Under the pieces are notes generated by a model. That model had not been told where the DNA came from. It saw only the letters and a program-made list of their open reading frames with translations, and ran no database searches. From positions 1 through 64,000 of the forward strand of contig CAYTZN010000013.1 of the NCBI GenBank assembly GCA_964442495.1: a DNA stretch of 64,000 bases. Direction: 5' to 3'. Below, piece by piece: positions 16,704 to 25,052 of this stretch. The position numbers and the translations under genes were made by a program. Each line of letters starts with the position of its first letter. Position 1 is the first letter of the stretch. Origin of the DNA: CAYTZN01 sp964442495. Its GTDB lineage: Bacteria; Pseudomonadota; Gammaproteobacteria; Legionellales; Legionellaceae.

Positions 16704-18053
16704 ATGTTATATACCTTAGGTTATTTCGTATTTGCATTACTCCTGCTGATTACTGTCCATGAATTCGGCCATTTTATCGTGGCGCGTTGTTGTGGCGTTA
16801 AGGTTTTACGGTTCTCTTTTGGATTCGGTAAGGTGTTAGGTTCCTGGCGAGACAAGCGGGGCACTGAGTATGCATTGTCGCTTATTCCTCTCGGTGGTTA
16901 TGTTAAAATGCTCGATGAGGCTGAAGGCCCGGTGCCTGAAAATGAGCGCCATTTGGCCTTTAATAACAAGTCCTTAAGTGCGCGCGTCGCTATTGTTCTT
17001 GCTGGCCCTTTGTTTAACTTTTTATTTGCCTTTTTAGCGTTTTGGTTGGTTTTAGTGATAGGTATTCAATCCTTGGCGCCAATGGTGGACGCGGTAAAGC
17101 CTGAGAGTATTGTTGCGCGTGCAGGTGTGGCGGCGAAAGATGAAATTTTATCTTTAAATGGCAAGAAGGTAACAAGTTGGCATGATTTCCAATATGCGTT
17201 AATGCCACTTCTTGGCACGGTAGAGCCTGTACCAATGACACTTAAATCGCTTACTAATGGTCAACAAAAAACCGTAACGTTGCCGTTGGCTGAATGGAAA
17301 ATGAATGAAAAAAAACCAGATGTTTTAGCAAGTCTTGGTATAGTGCCGTTTTTGCCGACAATTCCTCCTATTGTAGGTGAGGTTGTTGTTGATTCGCCCG
17401 CAGCTGTGGGTGGTTTGCAGGTAGGGGATAAGATTACCTCAGTGAATGGTAAATTAATTACAGATTGGTTGATATTGGTGGATTTTGTTAGGCAGCATCC
17501 TAATGCAAGCATGGTGTTTAACGTTATTCGACAAGGGGACGCTAAAACACTAACACTTACTTCTGCGAGTGTTAAAACCAAGGGGCATGAGGAAGGTTTA
17601 CTTGGGGTCCGTTCACAGCGAGCTAACTGGCCTCCCCATTGGTTACGTACACAACGTGAAGCACCCCTAGAGGCTATTCCCAGCGCGTTTATGCAAACAG
17701 CTCGATTAACGAGTGCGACCTTTGCCTTAATTGGTCGTTTAATAACCGGTAAAATATCGTTACAAACCATCAGTGGTCCTGTGGGTATTGCTGTGGGTGC
17801 TGGTGAGTCTGCTCATAATGGTGTCGCCTATTATCTATCTTTTTTAGCGTTGGTCAGCATTAGTTTGGGTGTGATGAACCTGCTGCCTATTCCCATGTTG
17901 GATGGTGGGCATTTATTGTATTACCTTGTAGAGACGTTAAGACGGCGCCCTTTGTCGGATGAATTTAAATTGATGGGGGTATATTTTGGATTAGCATTGT
18001 TGGTGATGTTAATGATTATTGCTTTAAGGAATGATTTAACAAGATTGACTTGA
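16704..18053 (+). CDS. rseP: Site-2 protease RseP
   Basis: About 449 residues. An inner-membrane zinc protease that cuts anti-sigma-E factor within the membrane and removes signal-peptide remnants. The first helix carries the HEFGH zinc site (LLLITVHEFGHFIVAR), followed by LIPLGGYVKMLDE. Two PDZ domains follow (about 120-200 and 215-295). The third zinc ligand sits in LLPIPMLDGGHL near the C-terminus. ATG at 16704, two bases after the cdsA stop, aligns with E. coli RseP. A TTG at 16686 inside cdsA is the less likely alternative. Confidence 0.96.
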   Translation: MLYTLGYFVFALLLLITVHEFGHFIVARCCGVKVLRFSFGFGKVLGSWRDKRGTEYALSLIPLGGYVKMLDEAEGPVPENERHLAFNNKSLSARVAIVLAGPLFNFLFAFLAFWLVLVIGIQSLAPMVDAVKPESIVARAGVAAKDEILSLNGKKVTSWHDFQYALMPLLGTVEPVPMTLKSLTNGQQKTVTLPLAEWKMNEKKPDVLASLGIVPFLPTIPPIVGEVVVDSPAAVGGLQVGDKITSVNGKLITDWLILVDFVRQHPNASMVFNVIRQGDAKTLTLTSASVKTKGHEEGLLGVRSQRANWPPHWLRTQREAPLEAIPSAFMQTARLTSATFALIGRLITGKISLQTISGPVGIAVGAGESAHNGVAYYLSFLALVSISLGVMNLLPIPMLDGGHLLYYLVETLRRRPLSDEFKLMGVYFGLALLVMLMIIALRNDLTRLT

Positions 18054-18128
18054 TATACTCGCGGCGATGAATGTGCATACATTGAGCTGCGGGAAACCTC
18101 AAATTTTAACCGTCTGAAATAGAGTGAG

Positions 18129-18155
18129 TTGACAGGGTGTTTGACTTCCTATAAA
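18129..18155 (+). promoter_or_regulatory. Candidate sigma-70 promoter of bamA
   Basis: TTGACA at 18129-18134 and TATAAA at 18150-18155 with a 15-base spacer, in the rseP-bamA gap. The -35 matches the consensus exactly; the spacer is two bases shorter than ideal. A perfect hairpin TTCCCAT / ATGGGAA at 18213-18231 lies in the predicted leader, 30 bases before the bamA start. Confidence 0.5.
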
Positions 18156-18260
18156 AGGAGGTACGATTGGACCTTTCTTTAAAAAATAACCTTTATTTTT
18201 GGATTGACGCTGTTCCCATTACGCATGGGAATTCTTGTGGTTCTAGGTGTAATAATAATA

Positions 18261-20576
18261 ATGAAAAAAATCAGTAGAAAATATGTATTAGTAGCGTGTT
18301 GTTCCACAGCATTGGTTTGGTCAGGCCAGATTCAGGCAGCAAATGGTTTTATTGTGCGAGACATTAAAGTTGCAGGCTTGCAGCGGGTGAGTCTTGGTAC
18401 GGTATTAAACTATTTGCCTGTTCAAGTGGGTGAAGAAGTTGGGCCTTCTTCTACACCACAAATTATCCGCGCTCTTTACGATACAGGGTTTTTCCAATCG
18501 GTGGTTCTTGAGCGTCAAGGGAACACATTGATTATACAGGTGGTTGAGCGCGCAACCATCGGTTCTATCACGGTTGCTGGGAATAAAGAAATCCCCAGCG
18601 ATAAAATGAAAGAGCTTTTAAAAGAATTAGATTTGGTTAAAGGACGTGTGTTTCAGCGCTCCTCACTTGAGCGTCTTGAGAAGGAGCTCAAGCAAGCTTA
18701 TAACGCCCGAGGAAAATACAATGCTCGAATTGATACCAAAGTAACCAATTTAACGGAAAACCGTGTGGCCCTTAATATCACGGTATCTGAAGGTCGCGTT
18801 TCGCGTATTAAAGAAATTAAAATCATTGGAAACCATCATTTTTCTCAAAGAGAATTGCTTTCCCAGTTTGAATTAGCACCAAGCGGCGCTTTTACTTATT
18901 TCACTAAAAAAGATCACTACTCAAAAGCATCGATGGACGCATCACTTGAAGCATTGCGCTCATTTTACCTTGACCGTGGTTATTTAAAATTTACGATTGT
19001 TTCATCGCAAATTCTCTTAGCGCCAGACAAAAAAGATGTTTTCATCAGCGTTCATATTAATGAGGGCCCTCAATACCACTTTTCAGGGTATGCGGTCGTT
19101 GGAAAAACAGTTTTACCCAAAGAAAAAATAGACTCAATGATCCAAGTGCGGTCGGGTGACGTTTTTTCGCGTAAAAAAGTAACGGAAAGTATATCTGCAA
19201 TTGGTTTGGCTTTAGGCGATGTTGGTTTTGGGTTTCCGGCTCTCAATGCTGAGCCGCGGGTGGATGAAAAAAAGAAAACCGTGTTTATTACGTTTGTGGT
19301 CGACCCTGGCCGGCACGTGTATGTTCGTCGTATTAACTTTCATGGCAATACAAAAACGGCAGATTATGTGTTGCGCAATGTGATTCGACAAGACGAGGGC
19401 GCATTGTTGTCACTCCATAATATTAAGGAGTCTGAGCGGCAATTACGGCTTTTAAATTATTTAAAAAATATCGATGTAAAAACCACACCTGTACCTGGTA
19501 CGAACAATCAAGTTGATTTAGATGTGAATATGGAAGAATCACCTTCGTCTGAAGCAAGTGCATCGCTTGGTTATGGTACTACAGGGCCTCAGTTCCAGGC
19601 ATCGTTCAACCAATATAACTTTATGGGCACAGGACGCACCGTAGGACTTGGCTTTGATGCGAGCTATTGGGGACAAAATTACAATTTTAATTACTACAAT
19701 CCATTTTACACAGACACTGGCGTGGGTCGGGGTGTAAGTTTGTACTTCATGAAAGTTGATCCTAAGCGCTTGGATGTGAGCCAGTACAACTCAGATCGCT
19801 TTGGTGGAGATGTGAACTATGGTGTTCTCTTAAGTGAAAACAGTAGTGTGCAGCTGGGCTACGGCTATCAGGGCTTGAGGATTCAGTCCGTAGGAACTGT
19901 GCAGCAAATTCAAAATTTTGTGGACGTCTATGGCCGTAATTTTAATCAAATTCGTTTCACCTCAGGATGGAATCGCAATAGTTACGATCAAATGCCCTAT
20001 CCTAATCGAGGGATGAATCAGCAAGCGAGTGTTTTGCTGGCATTACCTGCTACAGCGAAATCATTGAATTATTACAAGGCGTCGTATCAGGCTCGAACAT
20101 TTTATCCACTGACGCGTAATGGGTTCTTGTTTACATTGCTCGGCAATGTGGCGTATGGAAACACATTTAATGCACAAGGACTACCGTTTTATGAAAACTA
20201 CTTTGCAGGTGGTATTGCACAACCAGGTCAAGTTCGTGGTTATAGAAGTTATTCTTTAGGGCCTCGTGACAATAATGGTAATTCAATCGGTGCAAACTTG
20301 CTTATTAACGGCAGTGCTGGGCTTGTTTTACCGTACCCACTTAGCCGTGAAAATGTGCGTACCACGTGGTTTGCTGATGCCGGTAACGTTTATGTTGTAG
20401 GCACACCAGTGGTCTTGAGTGGCGTTGATGAGGGCCCTTTACGGTATTCAACAGGGTTGTCAGTAGAGTGGCGTTCGCCTTTTGGTCCCTTGGCGTTTAG
20501 CGTAGCAAAACCCTTAAATAAACAACCGACCGACTCGGATGAATATTTTCAGTTTACCCTTTCCTCTAGCTTTTAA
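18261..20576 (+). CDS. bamA: Outer membrane assembly factor BamA
   Basis: About 771 residues. A central subunit of the BAM complex that inserts beta-barrel proteins into the outer membrane. A signal peptide (MKKISRKYVLVACCSTALVW, mature start near AANGF) is followed by five POTRA domains (about 25-420) and a 16-strand barrel. The barrel contains the conserved V-R-G-Y of loop 6 (QVRGYRSYSLGP), GPLAFSVAKPLN, and a terminal aromatic residue (SSSF). The ATG at 18261 gives the canonical signal peptide. The frame is open back to 18204, but that extension would bury it. Gene order rseP-bamA-skp is standard. Confidence 0.96.
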   Translation: MKKISRKYVLVACCSTALVWSGQIQAANGFIVRDIKVAGLQRVSLGTVLNYLPVQVGEEVGPSSTPQIIRALYDTGFFQSVVLERQGNTLIIQVVERATIGSITVAGNKEIPSDKMKELLKELDLVKGRVFQRSSLERLEKELKQAYNARGKYNARIDTKVTNLTENRVALNITVSEGRVSRIKEIKIIGNHHFSQRELLSQFELAPSGAFTYFTKKDHYSKASMDASLEALRSFYLDRGYLKFTIVSSQILLAPDKKDVFISVHINEGPQYHFSGYAVVGKTVLPKEKIDSMIQVRSGDVFSRKKVTESISAIGLALGDVGFGFPALNAEPRVDEKKKTVFITFVVDPGRHVYVRRINFHGNTKTADYVLRNVIRQDEGALLSLHNIKESERQLRLLNYLKNIDVKTTPVPGTNNQVDLDVNMEESPSSEASASLGYGTTGPQFQASFNQYNFMGTGRTVGLGFDASYWGQNYNFNYYNPFYTDTGVGRGVSLYFMKVDPKRLDVSQYNSDRFGGDVNYGVLLSENSSVQLGYGYQGLRIQSVGTVQQIQNFVDVYGRNFNQIRFTSGWNRNSYDQMPYPNRGMNQQASVLLALPATAKSLNYYKASYQARTFYPLTRNGFLFTLLGNVAYGNTFNAQGLPFYENYFAGGIAQPGQVRGYRSYSLGPRDNNGNSIGANLLINGSAGLVLPYPLSRENVRTTWFADAGNVYVVGTPVVLSGVDEGPLRYSTGLSVEWRSPFGPLAFSVAKPLNKQPTDSDEYFQFTLSSSF

Positions 20577-20724
20577 GAGGGGTTAGAATAGTTGCATGAA
20601 GGCGATAAGAATTATCGCAACATGGTATAAATTGTGCTAGCATTTGTACCCTGTCAAAATGATGTTGCTGGGCATTTTGCAATTTCGATAATAGGGTTAA
20701 AGTTCTTCAATCGGGAGTAAAGTA

Positions 20725-21225
20725 ATGAAGCGATTAGGTGGTGTTTTAATTGCGTTAGCATTTGTATTAACCAGTGTTAATGCTTTTGCGGATGGTACTA
20801 AAATTGGTGTGGTTGACTTGCAGAAAATCATGCAAACAGCAACACAGATGAAAACAATCCAAGAAAAATTAGAAAAAGAATTCAAACCACGTCGCGACAA
20901 GCTGGTTGCGATGGAAGATGGCTTGAAAAAAGACATGGAAAAATTTAAGCGTGATGGCGCTGTTTTAAGTCAAACGCAAAAGAAAGACTTAGAAAAGAAA
21001 ATTGTTAGCACTCAACAACAGTTTGAGCGTGAAGGACAACAGTATCAACAAGAGTTGAGTACTGCGCACAATGAAGCAATGGAAGATTTTTACAATAAAA
21101 TCCGTGCGGCAATAGCGAAAGTTGCTGAAAACGACAAGTACGATGTTGTCTTGCAAAAAGATGCAGCTCCTTTTAGCGTAGACAAGCTCGATGTCACAGC
21201 ACAAGTCATGAAAGAAATTGGTTAG
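20725..21225 (+). CDS. skp: Periplasmic chaperone Skp/OmpH
   Basis: A 166-residue chaperone that holds unfolded outer membrane proteins on their way to BamA. The signal peptide is MKRLGGVLIALAFVLTSVNA-FA. The KIGVVDLQKIMQ strand opens the trimer core. Long charged coiled-coil arms (about 55-130) and a closing YDVVLQKDAAPFSVDKLDVT strand follow. GGGAG lies 7 bases before the ATG. A small hairpin GCGATAA / TTATCGC (20602-20618) sits in the 148-bp gap after bamA, so partial independent expression is possible. Confidence 0.93.
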   Translation: MKRLGGVLIALAFVLTSVNAFADGTKIGVVDLQKIMQTATQMKTIQEKLEKEFKPRRDKLVAMEDGLKKDMEKFKRDGAVLSQTQKKDLEKKIVSTQQQFEREGQQYQQELSTAHNEAMEDFYNKIRAAIAKVAENDKYDVVLQKDAAPFSVDKLDVTAQVMKEIG

Positions 21226-21237
21226 TTAATGCATGAT

Positions 21238-21279
21238 GACACCTTAAATTAGACGACGTTAGTCTATATTTAAGGTGTC
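21238..21279. terminator. Large hairpin after skp
   Basis: A 42-base inverted repeat 12 bases after the skp stop. Outer arms GACACCTTAAAT / ATTTAAGGTGTC are perfect (12 bp), and inner arms TAGAC / GTCTA continue the stem. No U-run follows, so it may be an mRNA-stabilising or Rho-aided structure rather than a classic terminator. Confidence 0.5.
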
Positions 21280-21574
21280 AACTATAAGAAAGCTGCTGGT
21301 CTCAATCTGTTTAAAAGCCTGTTGATTAACACATAATGAAGTTAGTGAATTTGTTTATACAGGTAATGTTTTACTTAATAGTAGATAATTGATAAGTGGA
21401 CGAAAAATTCATAAACACAGCATTTACTAAAGTGATTATGGGTACGTCTAGGGGACTGAATCATTGTTCCTTCTACACAACGGCTATCATTCTAGATAGC
21501 GGTTTATCCACCATCGATTCTTTTTTATAAATAGGCTTTGCTAATAAAGAATCAATTTAAGTGAGAGATAACCT
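21280..21574. other. Gap at the position usually held by lpxD
   Basis: About 295 bases between skp and fabZ with no coding frame I can support on either strand, and no visible lpxD fragment. It should hold the promoter of fabZ. The sequence just before fabZ (GTGAGAGATAACCT) offers only a weak ribosome site. Confidence 0.6.
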
Positions 21575-22027
21575 ATGATTGGCTCTGTGGATATTAATAA
21601 AATTCTTGACCTGATTCCGCACAGATATCCTTTTATTCTTGTTGATAGAGTATTGGATTATAAACCATACGATTTTTTAGTGGGCTTTAAAAACGTAACA
21701 ATTAACGAGCCATTTTTTTCAGGACACTTCCCGGGTAATCCCATTATGCCAGGTGTGTTAATGCTGGAATCGCTTGCACAAGCAAGTGCTATTTTATCTA
21801 ATTTATCGCGCACTGCTAGTGACGGTCACGAGTTTTTATATTTTTTTGCAGGCATTAATAATGCCAAGTTTAAACAAGTGGTTATTCCTGGTGATCAATT
21901 AAGATTAGAAGTGAAGCTAATTAAACAAAAGCGTGATTTTTGGCGCCTGCATGGTGAAGCTTTCGTTGGCGATAAACTCGCCTGCTCCGCCGAATTAATG
22001 AGTGCAGTGAAGGAAATTAAAAAGTGA
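21575..22027 (+). CDS. fabZ: 3-hydroxyacyl-ACP dehydratase FabZ
   Basis: A 150-residue hot-dog-fold enzyme dehydrating beta-hydroxyacyl-ACP in fatty acid synthesis. The family opening is DLIPHRYPFILVDRVLDY. The catalytic His lies in FFSGHFPGNPIMPG and the Glu/Asp in GVLMLESLAQASA. KFKQVVIPGDQL follows. The last four bases overlap the lpxA start, so translation is coupled. Confidence 0.96.
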   Translation: MIGSVDINKILDLIPHRYPFILVDRVLDYKPYDFLVGFKNVTINEPFFSGHFPGNPIMPGVLMLESLAQASAILSNLSRTASDGHEFLYFFAGINNAKFKQVVIPGDQLRLEVKLIKQKRDFWRLHGEAFVGDKLACSAELMSAVKEIKK

Positions 22028-22794
22028 TAGATGAGCATGCGATAATTCACCCTGGTGCTAAGTTGGCGAAAGGGGTTACAGTAGGGCCTGGTAGCATCAT
22101 TGGTGCTGATGTAGAGATTGGTGAGAACACATGGGTTGGTCCTCATGTTGTTATTCAAGGTCCTACAGTGATAGGCAAAAATAACAAAATTTTTCAATTT
22201 GCCTCTGTGGGAGATGAGCCTCAGGACATTACGTATCAAGGCGAACCAACTCGACTAGAAATTGGTGATAACAACATCATTCGTGAATTTTGTATGATAA
22301 GCCGAGGCACGGTGAAAGGCGGTGGACTTACTCGCATAGGTAATCATAATTTTTTCATGGCTTATACCCACATTGGTCACGATTGCATGGTGGGCAACCA
22401 CATCATCATGGTAAATTATTCGGCACTTTCAGGACATGTAATTATCAATGATTATGCCAATATAGGTGCTTATGCGGCCATTCATCAATTTTGTCATATT
22501 GGTGCATATGCTTTTATTGCACGAGCCACGTATGTGAATAAAGATGTTTTGCCTTATGTTATTATCGCAGGGCATACCACGTCAGCTTGCGGTATTAATA
22601 CCGTTGGGTTACGAAGACGAGGTTTTTCATCCTCTGCTATCGATTGTTTGCGTAGAGCTTATAAAATCATCTTCCGTAAAGGGTTAACGGTTCAGCAAGC
22701 CATCACTGAGCTGGATGTGTTAAAACATGATTGTCCAGAAGTGTTGCCGATGATTGATGCATTAAATCAATCGACCCGTGGTATTGTAAGATAA
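22024..22794 (+). CDS. lpxA: UDP-N-acetylglucosamine acyltransferase LpxA
   Basis: A 256-residue left-handed beta-helix acyltransferase catalysing the first step of lipid A synthesis. Hexapeptide repeats (IIHPGAKLAKG, VGPGSIIGADVEIGENTWVGP) fill residues 5-190. The catalytic base is His119 in THIGHDCMVGNH (E. coli His125). The C-terminal helices carry GLRRRGFS and end STRGIVR. The start is GTG within the fabZ stop region. The E. coli NNATLAGH acyl-pocket segment is NYSALSGH here, which may reflect a different acyl length. lpxB is not in the window; serS follows. Confidence 0.93.
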   Translation: MIDEHAIIHPGAKLAKGVTVGPGSIIGADVEIGENTWVGPHVVIQGPTVIGKNNKIFQFASVGDEPQDITYQGEPTRLEIGDNNIIREFCMISRGTVKGGGLTRIGNHNFFMAYTHIGHDCMVGNHIIMVNYSALSGHVIINDYANIGAYAAIHQFCHIGAYAFIARATYVNKDVLPYVIIAGHTTSACGINTVGLRRRGFSSSAIDCLRRAYKIIFRKGLTVQQAITELDVLKHDCPEVLPMIDALNQSTRGIVR

Positions 22795-22805
22795 GGTTAA
22801 GAAAC

Positions 22806-24098
22806 ATGTTAGATCCTCATTTGTTGCGAGAAAGCCCCGAAATCATTGCGGCTCAATTATTAAAACGTGGTTTTCATTTTGACGTTAATGCATACAAGGC
22901 TTTGGAAGAAAAGCGCAAAGTGTTGCAAGTGGACACCCAAGCATTACAAAATGAACGTAATCAGCGCTCTAGAGATATAGGCCTTGCTAAAGCGCGTAAT
23001 GAAAATATTGATGTGATGCGTGCTGATGTTAATCGCATCAGTGAGGATCTTGAGCAAAAAAAGGCAGAACTTCAAGCCGTTCTGCAAGGCATTGAGGCCA
23101 TTCATCTAAGTCTTCCTAATATACCAGACGACTCTGTTCCTGTGGGTCGTGATGAAAGCGATAACCAAGAAATTAGGCGTTGGGGTACTCCTTTTGAGTA
23201 TGATTTTGAAGTGAAATCGCACGATGCCTTGGGTGAGGCTTTGGGTCAGATGGATTTTGCCTTGGCTGCGAAAATCACAGGCAGTCGATTTGTGGTCATG
23301 AAATCTCAATTAGCTCGTATGCACCGTGCGCTTACACAATTTATGTTGGATGTTCATACGCAAGAAAACGGCTATCAAGAAGTGTATGTGCCTTATATTG
23401 TTAATCAAGATAGTTTGTTAGGTACAGGCCAATTGCCTAAATTTGAAGAAGACTTATTCAAATTAACAGGGGATGCCGGGTATTATTTGACGTCCACTGC
23501 TGAAATACCGGTCACGAACATTGTGCGCGACACCATCATCAATAGAGAGTCTTTACCGTTACGTTTTGTATGCCACTCTCCATGTTTTAGGAGTGAAGCA
23601 GGCTCTTACGGAAAAGACACCAAAGGCATGATTCGTCAACACCAGTTTGAGAAAGTGGAGTTGGTTTGGATATCAGCGCCAGAGTCTTCCTTTGATGCGT
23701 TAGAGCAATTAACCCAGCATGCAGAGTCCATTTTACAGCGTCTGGAACTTCCCTATCGCGTGTTAGCATTGTGTACAGGGGATATCGGCGGTAGTGCCGC
23801 TAAAACGTATGATATTGAAGTGTGGTTGCCAAGCCAAAACACTTACCGTGAAATTTCCTCTTGCAGCAACTATTTGTCGTTTCAAGCTCGTCGGATGCAA
23901 TCTCGTTGCCGTCATTCAACAACACGTGATATCGAATTAGTACATACGCTTAATGGCTCAGGATTAGCCGTAGGCCGCACGCTGGTTGCTATCATGGAAA
24001 ATTATCAAGACAGCGAAGGCAATATTCACGTGCCAGAAGCTTTGCAACCTTACATGGGTGGTTTAAAGGTTATTCTGGCTAGTGCTGCCGCCCAGTAG
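22806..24098 (+). CDS. serS: Seryl-tRNA synthetase
   Basis: A 430-residue class II synthetase charging tRNA-Ser. The N-terminal coiled-coil arm (about 30-110) grips the long variable arm of the tRNA. The class II motifs follow: motif 2 FRSEAGSYGKDTKGMIRQHQF (in parts) and motif 3 LNGSGLAVGRTLVAIMENY. TSTAEIPVTN and EISSCSNYLSFQARRMQ are family-specific. The length is normal. The ATG is preceded by AAGG. Confidence 0.97.
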   Translation: MLDPHLLRESPEIIAAQLLKRGFHFDVNAYKALEEKRKVLQVDTQALQNERNQRSRDIGLAKARNENIDVMRADVNRISEDLEQKKAELQAVLQGIEAIHLSLPNIPDDSVPVGRDESDNQEIRRWGTPFEYDFEVKSHDALGEALGQMDFALAAKITGSRFVVMKSQLARMHRALTQFMLDVHTQENGYQEVYVPYIVNQDSLLGTGQLPKFEEDLFKLTGDAGYYLTSTAEIPVTNIVRDTIINRESLPLRFVCHSPCFRSEAGSYGKDTKGMIRQHQFEKVELVWISAPESSFDALEQLTQHAESILQRLELPYRVLALCTGDIGGSAAKTYDIEVWLPSQNTYREISSCSNYLSFQARRMQSRCRHSTTRDIELVHTLNGSGLAVGRTLVAIMENYQDSEGNIHVPEALQPYMGGLKVILASAAAQ

Positions 24099-24105
24099 TG
24101 ATAAC

Positions 24106-24152
24106 TAGATATCCCTTAAGTGCGTTTTTATAACGCACTTAAGGGATATCTA
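24106..24152. terminator. Perfect 21-bp hairpin between convergent serS and ZIP gene
   Basis: Two perfectly complementary 21-base arms (24106-24126 and 24132-24152; the core reads CCCTTAAGTGCG / CGCACTTAAGGG) surround a TTTAT loop. It starts 7 bases after the serS stop and ends 42 bases before the stop of the oppositely oriented transporter. A symmetric hairpin between convergent genes fits a bidirectional transcription stop, though no long U-run follows. Confidence 0.7.
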
Positions 24153-24193
24153 AACACTTAAGAAAATGACTTCAATCCACACGTTGCTTCATG

Positions 24194-24946
24194 TTAAATG
24201 TAAGCAGCCACCGAAGCCATTAATAAAAAACCAATGATAACAAAACTAAAATCCCGCAAATTGCAGCAGCGCTCCACCATCACGCAACGCTCAAGACCAT
24301 GAAGTGTGCCTAAGTAAAGGAAGGTACCTGCAGAGGTTGCTATCAGTATGGGGTCAAACAACGAGTTGGTTTTTACGCCGTGCCCTAAATAATAGCCAAT
24401 GAATATTCCAATAGGGGTCATAAATGCAAAAACAAGGAAAAAAGCGATGCTTTTTGCCGTATGCATAGAGCTTTTGTTAAGTTGTATAGCAATGGCAAAG
24501 CTTTCCGCCCACTTATGCGTGATAATGGCTAAAAATAGCATGATGATTAATGGGTATTCATGACTGAAGCCTAAAGCGGTGCCTAATACGAGCGAGTGAA
24601 CGGATAACATGGCCCATGCTACAAGTGCAAAAGCTGGGTGAGTGTGGTCGTGGTGGTGATAGAGCTCTTTGCCAAGATGCTCGAACCATAAAAACAATAA
24701 AAAAGTAATGCCCGTAATGATAAATGCAAACGGGTAATGATACCCCATGCTAATAAACATGGCATTGGCTTCAGGTAGCATGTGTAAAAGAGCCGCACCT
24801 AAAAAAACACCCGTCGCCAATGTTTCACCTACAGGAAAATCAACGTGAGCATTGCTTAGGCGGCGCTTGAAGGGATACCATCCAGCGATGAGGATAACCA
24901 CAAAAATACTGAGTGCAAAAAATAATTTTAAAGAGGCCGTGGCCAT
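24194..24946 (-). CDS. ZIP-family divalent metal transporter
   Basis: A 250-residue protein with about eight hydrophobic helices. ZIP hallmarks are GVFLGAALLHMLPEA (TM2-TM3), a histidine-rich cytosolic loop HHHDHTH (about 97-103), SVHSLVLGTALGF (TM4, with H and S) and ITHKWAESFAIAIQ (TM5, the HxxE metal site). ZIP proteins bring zinc, iron or manganese into the cytoplasm. The gene lies 106 bp downstream of a CDF exporter on the same strand, so influx and efflux functions sit together. Zinc is the most likely substrate; this is inference. Confidence 0.87.
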   Translation of the reverse strand: MATASLKLFFALSIFVVILIAGWYPFKRRLSNAHVDFPVGETLATGVFLGAALLHMLPEANAMFISMGYHYPFAFIITGITFLLFLWFEHLGKELYHHHDHTHPAFALVAWAMLSVHSLVLGTALGFSHEYPLIIMLFLAIITHKWAESFAIAIQLNKSSMHTAKSIAFFLVFAFMTPIGIFIGYYLGHGVKTNSLFDPILIATSAGTFLYLGTLHGLERCVMVERCCNLRDFSFVIIGFLLMASVAAYI

Positions 24947-25052
24947 ATAGAACCTTTTCCTAGATTGATAAGTTTAAATGGGAAGAAAACAAAAGGATGT
25001 ACTCTTTTTGTATGACTATGCCATCAGATGAAGGATATTATTTTCCAATAGT

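Noticed and set aside
18204..18260. Upstream extension of the bamA frame
   Set aside because: It would place 19 residues before a canonical signal peptide that begins at 18261.
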